A stretch of DNA of 64,000 bases from JANPBY01 sp963851405. Its GTDB lineage: Bacteria; Actinomycetota; Actinomycetes; DATJPE01. The notes under the pieces were generated by a model. That model made no database searches and was not told the DNA's origin. It saw only the letters and a list, made by a program, of their open reading frames with translations. A program made the position numbers and the translations under genes. The number at the start of each line of letters is the position of its first letter. Positions within the stretch are counted from its first letter, which is position 1. The stretch is from NCBI GenBank assembly GCA_963851405.1, contig CAWKPB010000004.1:62001-126000 (forward strand), read 5' to 3'. This document shows positions 7,808 to 16,235 of this stretch, piece after piece.

Positions 7808-8563
7808 CTAGGCGCCAGTCGCCCCGACGTGGACGGTGAGGCCAGGCACGACGGCCCGGATCGGTCCGTCGTAGCGTGTGGCGGCCTCGGCCACCGCCTG
7901 TTCCCGACTGTTCCACGGAGGAACGTGGGTGATCAGCAGTTCTCCCACGCGCGCCTCGGTCGCTAGCTCGCCGGCCTGCGACCCCGTGAGGTGCAGGCCC
8001 TCGGGATTGCCCTCGCCGTCGACGAACGAGGCCTCCGACAGCAGGACATCGCAGTCCGCGGCCAGCCTCGCGAGCTCTTGGCACGGCCCCGTGTCTCCCG
8101 AGTAGGTCAGCGACCGACCGTCCACGTCCAGCCGCAGGCCGTACGCCTCCACCGGGTGGTTGACGAGCACGCTGGACAGGGTCATCGGCCCCAGCGATGT
8201 ACGAGCGCTGACCGACTCGAAGGCGAAGACTGAGTCGAAGATCTCGAGGGAGGCCCCGAACATCGCGGCGAGGCGCTCGCGCGCATCCGAGGGGGCAATG
8301 ACCCGAAGCGGTGGCGGCGTCCCCACGGGGTGATATCGACGCGCGACGTAGACGGCCCAGAGGTCGACCACGTGGTCAAGATGCAGGTGGCTGATGGCGA
8401 CCGCGTCGAGCTGGTCGAGGCTCAGATGACGTTGCAGCGGGCCGGCCGCTCCGTTGCCGAGATCGAGGACCACGCGGAATCCGTCGTGCTCGACGAGGTG
8501 GCAGGACGCTGCCGCGTCCGGACCCGCGAACGACCCCGAGCACCCCACGGTGGTGAGCTTCAC
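7808..8563 (-). CDS. MBL-fold metallohydrolase (Rv1339-like)
   Basis: Metallo-beta-lactamase-fold hydrolase, 251 residues, with the metal motif HLHLDH, a following TYSGDTGPC Asp ligand and a C-terminal THVPPW His. It lies between murI and rph like Rv1339 of M. tuberculosis, a protein reported as an atypical cyclic-AMP phosphodiesterase, so phosphodiesterase activity is a reasonable inference. RNase Z-like activity is an alternative. The GTG start at 8563 overlaps the murI stop (GTGA), preferred over an ATG nine codons upstream that would run into murI. Confidence 0.88.
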   Translation of the reverse strand: MKLTTVGCSGSFAGPDAAASCHLVEHDGFRVVLDLGNGAAGPLQRHLSLDQLDAVAISHLHLDHVVDLWAVYVARRYHPVGTPPPLRVIAPSDARERLAAMFGASLEIFDSVFAFESVSARTSLGPMTLSSVLVNHPVEAYGLRLDVDGRSLTYSGDTGPCQELARLAADCDVLLSEASFVDGEGNPEGLHLTGSQAGELATEARVGELLITHVPPWNSREQAVAEAATRYDGPIRAVVPGLTVHVGATGA

Positions 8564-9372
8564 GCCAACGCTCCTGAGGCTTCGACCCAACCGATCTCCG
8601 GGCCGAGGAACCGCCTCGCCAACGGACCGAATTCGGCGGGATCGCCGGTGACCACGAACCGATGCTCCGGCTCGACCAAGACATCGCTTCGGAGCAGTCG
8701 TTCGGTGGCCAACACGCGATACACATCCTTTGCGGTTTCCTCGGCGCTGGATACGAGCGTGACCCCGTCGCCCAGAACATAGGAGATGACTCCGGTCAAC
8801 AAGGGGTAGTGCGTGCAGCCGAGTACGACCGTGTCCACGCCAGCTGCAGCGACCGGGTCGAGATACTCGTGTGCCACAGACAGCAGTTCGTCGCCGCCTG
8901 TGACCCCGGCCTCAACGAACTCCACGAACCGTGGGCAGGCCCGCGAGGTGAGCTCGAGGTGTGGTGCGGCCGCAAATGCATCGTCGTAGGCCCCGCTGGT
9001 GATCGTGGCCGTGGTGCCGATGACACCGACCCTTCCGTTGCTGGTCGCCCGTACGGCTCGCCGCACGGCCGGCTGGATGACCTCCACCACGGGGACGTCG
9101 TACCGCTCGCGGGCATCTCGCAACACCGCCGCCGAAGCGCTGTTGCAGGCGATGACCAACAGCTTCACGTCGGAGTCGACCAGGTGATCCATCACGTCAA
9201 GGGCGAAGGACCGCACCTCGGCCAACGGGCGGGGACCGTAGGGGCCGCGCGCCGTGTCGCCGACGTAGAGCACGGGCTCGTGCGGCAGCTGGTCGAGGAG
9301 CGCCCGGGCCACCGTGAGTCCGCCGACACCGGAGTCGAAGATGCCGATCGGTGCGTCCGCCACGCGGGACAT
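8560..9372 (-). CDS. murI: Glutamate racemase
   Basis: Makes D-glutamate for peptidoglycan. A 270-residue protein with the N-terminal GIFDSGVGGLTV, YVGDTARGPYG, and the two catalytic cysteines Cys76 (ACNSAS) and Cys186 (GCTHYP) that deprotonate and reprotonate the alpha carbon from opposite faces. It is followed by the MBL gene with a 4-base overlap. In M. tuberculosis murI lies in the same neighbourhood. Confidence 0.97.
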   Translation of the reverse strand: MSRVADAPIGIFDSGVGGLTVARALLDQLPHEPVLYVGDTARGPYGPRPLAEVRSFALDVMDHLVDSDVKLLVIACNSASAAVLRDARERYDVPVVEVIQPAVRRAVRATSNGRVGVIGTTATITSGAYDDAFAAAPHLELTSRACPRFVEFVEAGVTGGDELLSVAHEYLDPVAAAGVDTVVLGCTHYPLLTGVISYVLGDGVTLVSSAEETAKDVYRVLATERLLRSDVLVEPEHRFVVTGDPAEFGPLARRFLGPEIGWVEASGALA

Positions 9373-9456
9373 CCTCCCGCACAGCGACTACGCGCCGGCG
9401 CCCCACCGGCAGTGAGTTGCCTCACGCTGGGTGAGCCACGCGCGGGCGTCAGGGGT

Positions 9457-10089
9457 TCAGGGGTTCAAGCCCAACCAGAGCAGCTCGGCGATCACGATCC
9501 ACCAACCAACCCAGAGCACCAGGTCCAGCCGGTAGCGGACTCCCGTATCCAAGGCGCGCCCGAAGGAGCCGTCACCTAGGACACGGGCGTGGTGCGCGAG
9601 CCGAGTCAACCCGGCGCAGATGATCACGACCGAGGTGACGATCCCGGTGCACCAGATGCAGAGCAGCCCAATGTTGAAGGCGGTCTGATACATGAACCAC
9701 GAGGCGAAGCACAAGAAGAAGACCGCCAGGCCCCACGTGACCGCCAGATAGGCGCGGCTGGGCCGGGTGCCGAGGACCCCGGCAAGACCGGCGGAAGCCA
9801 GGAACGCGAACATGATCAGGCCGATCAGGGCGTTGGGTGGACCGAGCACCGACGACTGCCACGCGGTGAGAACGCCAGAGCACGAGATCGTCGCATTGAT
9901 GTCGCAGCTAAGGACGGTCTCGGGTCGCTCGACGATCTGGATCTTCTCGACGATCTGGATCGAGGTGAAGACGACGCCCGCGAGGGCTGGGATGAGCACG
10001 GCGAACCACAGGCCCCGACCTCCGGGATGTACGCCTTGATCCGAGGGCTCCGCAAGCGCCTGCCCGGGATCCGAATCGGTCGTGCCCAT
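9457..10089 (-). CDS. Vitamin K epoxide reductase (VKOR) family protein
   Basis: Four-to-five-helix membrane protein of 210 residues that is predicted to reoxidise a DsbA-like thiol oxidase using menaquinone. Active-site cysteines are LLCIWCTG (CxxC) in a later helix, and the loop cysteines LSCDINATISCSG after helix 1. There is no fused thioredoxin domain. The ATG at 10089 was chosen; an earlier TTG exists at 10161. A tandem 18-bp duplication just after the first membrane helix produces KIQIVE-type repetition. Its place between cysM and murI differs from the M. tuberculosis order, where a rhomboid gene is found. Confidence 0.88.
   Translation of the reverse strand: MGTTDSDPGQALAEPSDQGVHPGGRGLWFAVLIPALAGVVFTSIQIVEKIQIVERPETVLSCDINATISCSGVLTAWQSSVLGPPNALIGLIMFAFLASAGLAGVLGTRPSRAYLAVTWGLAVFFLCFASWFMYQTAFNIGLLCIWCTGIVTSVVIICAGLTRLAHHARVLGDGSFGRALDTGVRYRLDLVLWVGWWIVIAELLWLGLNP
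9928..9963. repeat. Tandem 18-bp duplication inside the VKOR gene
   Basis: Two adjacent 18-bp units share 16 of 18 bases and keep the reading frame, encoding the near-repeat IQIVEK-IQIVER at the outside edge of helix 1, before the loop cysteines. Confidence 0.8.
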
Positions 10090-10200
10090 GCGTCCCAACT
10101 CTCCCAACTCCTCGGCCGCCCTCCGTGCGAACCGAGAGCCGTCCTCCAGTCTTGTCAGCACGGCAGGCTGACGCCAGGGACCAAGGTCCCAGGGCGGGCG

Positions 10201-11149
10201 TCAGGCCCAGAGGGTGCCGTCGATCGCGCCTTCGGCGTCGTCGAGCGTGCCCTCGTAGACACCCGTCGACACGTACTTCCAGCCGCCGTCGCAGACGATG
10301 AAGGCGATGTCGGCACGCTCACCCGCAGCCACGGCCTTGCGAGCCACCCCGAGCGCCGCGTGCACGATGGCTCCGGTCGACAGCCCGGCCCAGATGCCCT
10401 CGAGCTCCAACAACTCACGGGTCCGTCGCACGGCGTCCCTCGGCCCCACCGAAAATCGCGTCGTCAACACGGACTCGTCGTAGAGCTCCGGCACGAAGCC
10501 CTCGTCGAGATTGCGCAACCCGTAGACCAACTCGCCGTAGCGCGGCTCGGCTGCGACCACCGAGACCCCCGGCACTCGCTCACGCAGGTAGCGGCCGGCT
10601 CCCATCAAGCGTGCCGGTGGTGCCGAGCCCGGCCACGAAGTGGGTGATCGTCGGCAGGTCCTCGAGCAGCTCCGGGCCGGTCGTGGCGTAGTGGGCGGCC
10701 GCGTTGGCCGGGTTGCCGTACTGGTAGAGCATGACCCAGTCCGGGTGCTCGGTGGCCATCTCCTTGGCGACGCGCACCGCCTCATTCGAGCCACCGGCCG
10801 CCGCGCTGTAGTGGACCTCAGCACCCCACATCGCCAGCAGCTGCGTCCTCTCGGCCGAGGTGTTCTCCGGCATCACGCAGACCAGTCGATATCCCTTGAC
10901 CTTGGCCGCCATGGCCAGCGAGATCCCGGTGTTGCCCGAGGTGGGTTCCAGGATCGTGCAGCCTGGTGTCAAGGCCCCGGACGCCTCCGCCGCTTCGATC
11001 ATGGCGAGGGCGGGCCGGTCTTTCACCGACCCTGTGGGGCTTCGATCTTCTAACTTGGCCCAGAGCCGAACCTCAGGTGACGGTGAAAGTCGGGGCAAGC
11101 CCACCAGCGGCGTACGCCCCACTGAGTCGAGCAGCGAGTCGAAGCGCAC
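10201..11149 (-). CDS. cysM: O-phosphoserine-type cysteine synthase CysM (one frameshift)
   Basis: PLP enzyme that, in this context, probably joins O-phosphoserine with sulfur carried on the CysO thiocarboxylate. The N-terminal part has SPTGSVKDRPA with PLP Lys43, EPTSGNTGISLA, and YQYGNPANAAAHY; the C-terminal part has GIWAGLSTGAIVHAA and an IVCDGGWKYVSTGVY end close to mycobacterial CysM. The reading frame changes at about 10606-10608, where one extra base (CTTGATGG for an expected CTGATGG) breaks AGLGTTGTLMGAGRYL. Removing it leaves exactly 316 codons. The GTG start lies one base after the cysO stop. A sequencing error is more likely than a real mutation. Confidence 0.9.
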
Positions 11150-11150
11150 G

Positions 11151-11429
11151 TCAGCGCGCGCCGCCAGCGACCGCCGGCAGGATAGTCACGGAGTCGCCGT
11201 CTCCTACCTGCGAGTCGAGTCCGGACAAGAAGCGCACGTCTTCGTCGTTCAAATACACGTTGACGAAGCGGCGCAGCGCCGCACCTTCGATGAGCCGCTC
11301 GCGCAGGCCTGGGTGCTTACGGTCCAGGTCGTCGACGACCGAGCCGAGCGTCTCCCCGTCGGCCGAAACGCGCTTCGCGCCATCGGTGTAGCTGCGCAAG
11401 ATCGTCGGGATGCTGACCTCGACGGCCAT
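11151..11429 (-). CDS. cysO: Sulfur-carrier protein CysO (ThiS/MoaD-like)
   Basis: Ubiquitin-like sulfur carrier, 92 residues, that delivers a C-terminal thiocarboxylate to CysM. It matches mycobacterial CysO in VEVSIPTILR, LRRFVNVYLNDEDVRFL and the C-terminal DSVTILPAVAGG. Mature CysO must end in GG, but here two more codons, AR, precede the stop, so the predicted product ends AVAGGAR. If real, the tail has to be removed before activation; the JAMM protease Mec next door is the obvious candidate. Located between mec and cysM as in mycobacteria. Confidence 0.95.
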   Translation of the reverse strand: MAVEVSIPTILRSYTDGAKRVSADGETLGSVVDDLDRKHPGLRERLIEGAALRRFVNVYLNDEDVRFLSGLDSQVGDGDSVTILPAVAGGAR

Positions 11430-11459
11430 GGGTCGATCTCCTTGGGTTGGGCGGGAAGG

Positions 11460-11906
11460 TCAGGACGAGCCCTCGAGGGGTTCTAACGCCGAGACCACGA
11501 CTACTTCTTCCTCATTGATCACACCGTCCACAATGTGAAACGAGCGGAGTTCGTACGGCCCCGGCTCGTTCCCGGTCTCGCGGGTCGAAATGAGCACGTA
11601 GTGAGCCTCCGGCTCTGAGGCGTAGGCCACGTCTGTTCGCGACGGATACGCCTCCGTCGCTGTGTGCGAGTGGTAGATGATCACCGGCACTTCATCGTTG
11701 GCGTCCATGTCGCGGTAGAGCGTCAACAGGTCGCCGGAGTCGAACTCATAGAAGGTCGGTGACCGGGCAGCATTGACCATGGGGATGAACCGCTCGGGGC
11801 GATCACTGCCTTCGGGACCAGCGACTACTCCGCACGCCTCGTCGGGATGGTCGCGACGGGCATGCGCCACCAACTGATCGACGATCGCGCGACTGACGGT
11901 GAGCAC
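11460..11906 (-). CDS. mec: JAMM metalloprotease Mec (CysO-cysteine peptidase)
   Basis: Zinc peptidase of family M67 that releases cysteine from the CysO-cysteine adduct. 148 residues with the full JAMM motif: Glu23 (DEACG), His79-Ser80-His81, then Ser89 and Asp92 in YHSHTATEAYPSRTD. It precedes cysO by 30 bases on the same strand. The complete mec-cysO-cysM set is diagnostic of the O-phosphoserine, CysO-dependent cysteine route known from M. tuberculosis. Confidence 0.95.
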   Translation of the reverse strand: MLTVSRAIVDQLVAHARRDHPDEACGVVAGPEGSDRPERFIPMVNAARSPTFYEFDSGDLLTLYRDMDANDEVPVIIYHSHTATEAYPSRTDVAYASEPEAHYVLISTRETGNEPGPYELRSFHIVDGVINEEEVVVVSALEPLEGSS

Positions 11907-11923
11907 GCGTCCAAGGCTAGGAG

Positions 11924-12505
11924 TTAGGCACTGACGGCCTGGAGCAGGGTCGCTTGCAGGCCGGACAGCCAGTCGTAGACCTGATACATCACCAGCGCCG
12001 GGTCCTCTTCGCTCAGCTCAGCGACGCGTGCCCACATCTGGTCGGTGTCCTCGCTGACTCCCAGCCGCGTCCCCAAGGTCAGCCGCAAGTCGTTGAGGGC
12101 CAACAGCCAGGCGGACGTCTCCTCCTCGGACAGCCCCGAGGCGGCCGACCCGCCCAACGTTGAGGCGGCCAGCACGGCCTGGCCACTCTTGCGTTCCCTG
12201 AGCGTCAACTCGGTGTAGCGGCGGAACTCAGCGGATCGCTCGGGGTCATCGCGATAGGCATCGGGCAGCAATCGAGCCAGCGCGGGGTCGTCGGGCTCCT
12301 TCGTTGCGGTCCCGATTCCGACCATGACCGCCAGCGGGTCGGCGGGCTCGTGTGCGTCAGCTCCTTCGGGTTCGAGGAGTGAGACGAGCTGGTCCAACAA
12401 GTGACGGAGCAGATCGACCTCTCCGTCATCCACGCTCAAGACGATGCGACCAGCGGGCTGCCCTTTGCGCGCTGGCTCGCGCCGAAAACCCCAGGCCCTC
12501 TCCAT
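11924..12505 (-). CDS. DUF2017 family protein
   Basis: A mostly helical, acidic 193-residue cytoplasmic protein with no signal or membrane segment. It is the DUF2017 protein normally found after clpS in actinobacteria (Rv1332 in M. tuberculosis); the C-terminal LALNDLRLTLGTRLGVSED and YDWLSGLQATLL stretches are typical. The ATG at 12505 shares one base with the clpS stop (TGATG), so the two are translationally coupled; mec follows after 17 bases. Function unknown. Confidence 0.88.
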   Translation of the reverse strand: MERAWGFRREPARKGQPAGRIVLSVDDGEVDLLRHLLDQLVSLLEPEGADAHEPADPLAVMVGIGTATKEPDDPALARLLPDAYRDDPERSAEFRRYTELTLRERKSGQAVLAASTLGGSAASGLSEEETSAWLLALNDLRLTLGTRLGVSEDTDQMWARVAELSEEDPALVMYQVYDWLSGLQATLLQAVSA

Positions 12506-12792
12506 CAGCGGTCCTGCTGGAGCGTGGCCCACAGCCCGAACCCGTGCATGGCCTCGACGTCGCGCTCCATTTCTTCGCGGGTCCCACTGCTGACCACGGC
12601 CCGGCCCTCGTTGTGTACAGCCAACATCAACCGTTCGCACTCAGCCTTGGGGTAACCAAAGTACGCAGCAAAGACATGAGAGACGTAGTCCATCAGGTTG
12701 ATGGGGTCGTTCCAGACGATCGTCACCCAGGGGGTCGCCGGGGTCGCCAAGGACTCGTGCCCCTGCTCAGGCGCTTCGACTGGGGCCTCCAT
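12505..12792 (-). CDS. clpS: ClpS adaptor (N-degron recognition)
   Basis: Adaptor that binds ClpA/ClpC-type unfoldases and N-degron substrates. 95 residues with an acidic flexible N terminus followed by WVTIVWNDPINLMDYVSHVF, the hallmark NDP motif, and the conserved HNEGRAVVSSGTREEMERDV substrate-pocket region. The ATG at 12792 was chosen; a GTG five codons upstream is also possible. First gene of the long minus-strand run that extends to rdgB. Confidence 0.95.
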   Translation of the reverse strand: MEAPVEAPEQGHESLATPATPWVTIVWNDPINLMDYVSHVFAAYFGYPKAECERLMLAVHNEGRAVVSSGTREEMERDVEAMHGFGLWATLQQDR

Positions 12793-12874
12793 GGGCAGTG
12801 CGGTCACCCCCCGATGGTGGCACGAGTCGAGCCGGCCCTGGAGCGAGGTGCGCGCGGCTGAGACGATGGGGTGC

Positions 12875-14653
12875 ATGCGCACCAACCAGACGGCGACCCA
12901 GATCCCGCAGCGCGCCTCGGGCCTGCCCGAACCCGCGGTCCTCGGCCAGATCCGGGCCGCGGTCATTGGTGACGACCAGATCTCCGATGGTCCGTACGGG
13001 CCGCGGCGCGTCACCTACGCCGACTACACGGCCAGCGGCCGATCCTTGGCCTTCATCGAGGACTTCATCCGTGATGAGGTGCTCCCCCGCTACGCCAACA
13101 CCCACACCGAATCCAGCGGCACCGGGCTGCAGACGACGCGGCTGCGCGAGGATGCGAGAAGGATCGTTCACGACGCGGTCAATGCCGACGACGACACCAT
13201 CGTGTTGTTCACCGGATCGGGGTGCACCGGGGCGATCGACAAACTGATCGGGGTCCTCAACCTTCGGATTCCCGCCGAACTCGACGAACGGTACGGGCTC
13301 TCCGCGTCGATCCCCGCAGACGAGCGACCGGTCGTCTTCATCGGGCCCTACGAACACCACAGCAACGAACTGCCGTGGAGGGAATCGATCGCGGATCTCG
13401 TGGTGATCCCGGAAGACCTGGATGGGCACATCGACACCGAGCGGCTGGCCACGGAGCTCCAGCGATTCGCCGGTCGACCGCTGAAGATCGGCTCCTTCTC
13501 GGCGGCGAGCAACGTGACGGGCATCGTCACCGACACCGATCGCATCTCCTCCCTGCTTCATGAGCACGGGGCGCTCGCGTTCTGGGACTTCGCTGCCGCT
13601 GCGCCGTACGTCGACATCGACATGAACCCGGCGCACAGCGACTACCCGCAGGCACACAAGGACGCCATCGTCTTGTCGCCGCATAAGTTCATCGGCGGCC
13701 CGGGCACCCCTGGGGTTCTGGTGGCCCGCCGTGAGCTGTTCAACAATCGGGTGCCCGACGTCGTCGGCGGCGGCACCGTCGCCTACGTCAACCCTGACGA
13801 ACACGTCTACCTGAGCGACCCGGTCCATCGGGAAGAGGGTGGAACTCCGGCGATCATCGAATCCATCCGATGTGGTCTGGTCTTCCAACTGAAGCAGGCC
13901 GTGGGGACTGACGTGATCCGGGCCCATGAGGAGGACTACCTCCGCCGTGCCGTCATGGCCTGGCACGCGCATCCGTGCGTCGAGGTTCTCGGCAACCTGG
14001 ACGCGGAGCGGCTGTCGATCGTGTCTTTCGTCGTCCGGCGCCCCGGCGACCGCTATCTGCACCACAACTTCGTGGTCTCGCTGCTCAACGACCTGTTCGG
14101 CATCCAGAGCCGGGGCGGGTGTTCCTGCGCGGGGCCGTACGGGCACCGCCTGCTGGGCATCGATCTCGAGCGCAGCCATGAGTTCGAGCGGGAGATCACC
14201 TTGGGGTGTGAGGGCATCAAACCCGGCTGGGTGCGCGTGAACTTCAACTACTTCATCAGCGAAGCGGTGTTTCAGTACGTCGTCGAGGCCGTCGCCATGA
14301 TTGCCGAGGAGGGCTGGCGACTCCTCCCCGACTATCGGTTCGACCCGGCCACCGGTCTCTGGCACCACCGGGCCGGCCGGGCGGAGCCCCCGCTGCGGCT
14401 GTCAGACGTGGGGTACGACGCCGACGGATGCCTGGCCTATCCGCACACCCGCCAGGTCGCGGCGGAGTCGGCGCTGGCGGGATATCTCGCTGATGCGCGA
14501 GCCACCTTTGCTGATCGCGCCCGGATCGTGGACGCGCCCGGAACCGAAACCGGGCCGGACCGACCTCAACTCGGCGCGGACTTCGAGGCGTTGCGGTGGT
14601 TCGACCTGCCGGACGAATGCCTATCCACAGCAACCAGCAATCCACCGGGCTAA
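12875..14653 (+). CDS. Class V PLP aminotransferase-fold protein, cysteine-desulfurase-like
   Basis: A 592-residue fold-type I PLP enzyme. The N-terminal half contains TGSGCTGAIDK, YEHHSNELPW (His161/His162), FWDFAAAAPYV with the PLP Asp238 and SPHKFIGGPGTPG with the Schiff-base Lys271. A late cysteine pair, GGCSCAGPYGH (Cys416, Cys418), sits where SufS-type desulfurases carry the persulfide cysteine. After residue 500 there is a C-terminal extension of about 90 residues without recognised motif. It is divergent from clpS and lies beside the CysO cysteine cluster. Start could also be the ATG three codons upstream at 12866. Family certain; whether it is a desulfurase or another lyase is not. 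Confidence 0.88.
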   Translation: MRTNQTATQIPQRASGLPEPAVLGQIRAAVIGDDQISDGPYGPRRVTYADYTASGRSLAFIEDFIRDEVLPRYANTHTESSGTGLQTTRLREDARRIVHDAVNADDDTIVLFTGSGCTGAIDKLIGVLNLRIPAELDERYGLSASIPADERPVVFIGPYEHHSNELPWRESIADLVVIPEDLDGHIDTERLATELQRFAGRPLKIGSFSAASNVTGIVTDTDRISSLLHEHGALAFWDFAAAAPYVDIDMNPAHSDYPQAHKDAIVLSPHKFIGGPGTPGVLVARRELFNNRVPDVVGGGTVAYVNPDEHVYLSDPVHREEGGTPAIIESIRCGLVFQLKQAVGTDVIRAHEEDYLRRAVMAWHAHPCVEVLGNLDAERLSIVSFVVRRPGDRYLHHNFVVSLLNDLFGIQSRGGCSCAGPYGHRLLGIDLERSHEFEREITLGCEGIKPGWVRVNFNYFISEAVFQYVVEAVAMIAEEGWRLLPDYRFDPATGLWHHRAGRAEPPLRLSDVGYDADGCLAYPHTRQVAAESALAGYLADARATFADRARIVDAPGTETGPDRPQLGADFEALRWFDLPDECLSTATSNPPG

Positions 14654-14678
14654 CCCGCCTCCGAGGTCCGGTCGACCG

Positions 14679-16154
14679 TCAGCCCGGCTTCACCCGGGTG
14701 CGGTTGGGGGCGGTCTCCGCGCTGAACCGCTTCCATGACCCCCCGACCCACAGCTTCCAGTGACCGGTCTTCTTGGGCGTCCTCTTCACTGACAACGTCC
14801 CATTCGCGCTGGTCCGGCCGGTCGCGGACTCCGACCATCCGGTGGCGCTCTTAGCTCGCCAGAACAGCCGCCAGCGTTCGCCAGCGATGGGCCTGCCCGA
14901 GCGTGACTGCACCGTGCCGCGGACCTTGATGGCGGAGCCCTGGACGGTGTCCCCCGCGAACAGCTCGACCCTGGGGGAGACCTTGTTGATCGACCTGGCG
15001 TACTGACGCAGCTTGGCCCACTGCGCCTTGTCCTCGCCGCCGATGGTCCACTGGGCGATCCCCCCGAGGCGGTACTCCGCGACGAGCTTCGCCTTCGCCA
15101 GCGCGGCCCGGGACTCCTCGAACCACACCTTGCGGGTCACAGTGCAGGAGACGGGTTTCCCCCCGGCGGTGACCCCCCCGTAGGTCTTTTTGTACGAGAA
15201 CTTCTTCTCGGCACGCAAGGGGTCCCACGTGGGTGTGATGCCTTTGTCCGCGGCCAGGGCCTCCGCTTGGCGACTCGTGAGGCTGGACCGGATCGGCTTG
15301 TTGTCCACGGGACAGCCGGCTGTCGGGGTAGGCCAGTCGCGTCCGTACGCCGGAACACCGACCTGGATCTTTCGGCTCGGCACCTGCGTCACCGCGAAGT
15401 CGAGCACCCGCCGCACCCAGTCGATCGGAGCGATCGCACCGGGCGCCGAGACGCTGTAGTCGTAGGTCATGATGCGCAGCCGGTCGACCGACGACGCGAT
15501 GTTGGCGTAGTCGTAGACCCAATAGCCGCTGCCATCGCTGCGGTTGTCGTCGTACATGACCGGAACCGCGGCACTCAGGAGCAAACCCTTGGCGCGCAAA
15601 GCTTTCGAGAGCTCCTTCACGAACGCGACCCACGCCGGTCGGGTCTTCGCCCATGTCTGCTTGCCATCGGAGAAGGCGAACTTCTCGTAGTCGAGGTCGA
15701 TTCCGTCGTAGTTGTTGCTCACGGCCAGGGAAACCAAGGCCTTGACGTGAGTCTTGCGTTTAGTCGGGTCCTTCAGGATCGAGGCCATCGTTCGGGCGGG
15801 GGTTCCGTCAGTGACCGCAGCGAAAACCTTGACGCTCTTGGCGTGAGCGGCCCGCACGATGTCGGCGCGCGTGCTGTCGGAAAGTTGGTCAGCAATAGTG
15901 GATGCGCCCTGGGCCTCGTGCCAGAAGCCAACGACGTCCTGGAACAGGTCAGCGTTGGCCTCCAACGACGCGAGCGATGCGTCGGGGGTCCAGTAGGGCA
16001 TCCAGCCGCTGACCATCTTTCGCACCTGCGACTCGCGCGCGACATTGATGCTTCCGGCTGATGCGGTGGGTGCGCCGAGCGTGAGCAATCCAGCCACCAA
16101 GGCTGCGACGGCCACCACGACACCAGCCCGACGGGCCTGGCCTTCGTCGATCAC
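14679..16154 (-). CDS. Secreted glycoside hydrolase family 18 protein
   Basis: Exported GH18 protein of 491 residues. A signal peptide runs to about ASA33. The catalytic barrel follows, with YDGIDLDYE carrying the DxxDxDxE motif and acid Glu157, then MTYDYS, VGVPAYGRDW and a late IAQWTIGGED strand, typical of SleL/YaaH-like peptidoglycan or chitin hydrolases. The last 100 residues form an Ig-like or SH3-like basic domain (KVRGTVQSRSGRPIAGERW, KTGHWKLWVGGSWKRF), probably binding the cell surface. The GTG at 16154 is preferred because AGGAG lies 10 bases upstream; a TTG start lies further upstream at 16208. Substrate unknown. Confidence 0.9.
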   Translation of the reverse strand: MIDEGQARRAGVVVAVAALVAGLLTLGAPTASAGSINVARESQVRKMVSGWMPYWTPDASLASLEANADLFQDVVGFWHEAQGASTIADQLSDSTRADIVRAAHAKSVKVFAAVTDGTPARTMASILKDPTKRKTHVKALVSLAVSNNYDGIDLDYEKFAFSDGKQTWAKTRPAWVAFVKELSKALRAKGLLLSAAVPVMYDDNRSDGSGYWVYDYANIASSVDRLRIMTYDYSVSAPGAIAPIDWVRRVLDFAVTQVPSRKIQVGVPAYGRDWPTPTAGCPVDNKPIRSSLTSRQAEALAADKGITPTWDPLRAEKKFSYKKTYGGVTAGGKPVSCTVTRKVWFEESRAALAKAKLVAEYRLGGIAQWTIGGEDKAQWAKLRQYARSINKVSPRVELFAGDTVQGSAIKVRGTVQSRSGRPIAGERWRLFWRAKSATGWSESATGRTSANGTLSVKRTPKKTGHWKLWVGGSWKRFSAETAPNRTRVKPG

Positions 16155-16235
16155 GGGTACGAGACTCCTGGAGTTCGGGGGCTTCTCAGTAATCTCGACC
16201 GTACCCAACTGTCCCTGAAGGGCCAGCCCGGTGCC

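Noticed and set aside
12767..14368. Minus-strand open frame of 533 codons opposite the class V PLP gene
   Set aside because: High-GC shadow; Gly/Asp/Val-rich without motif, while the plus-strand frame has the PLP site.
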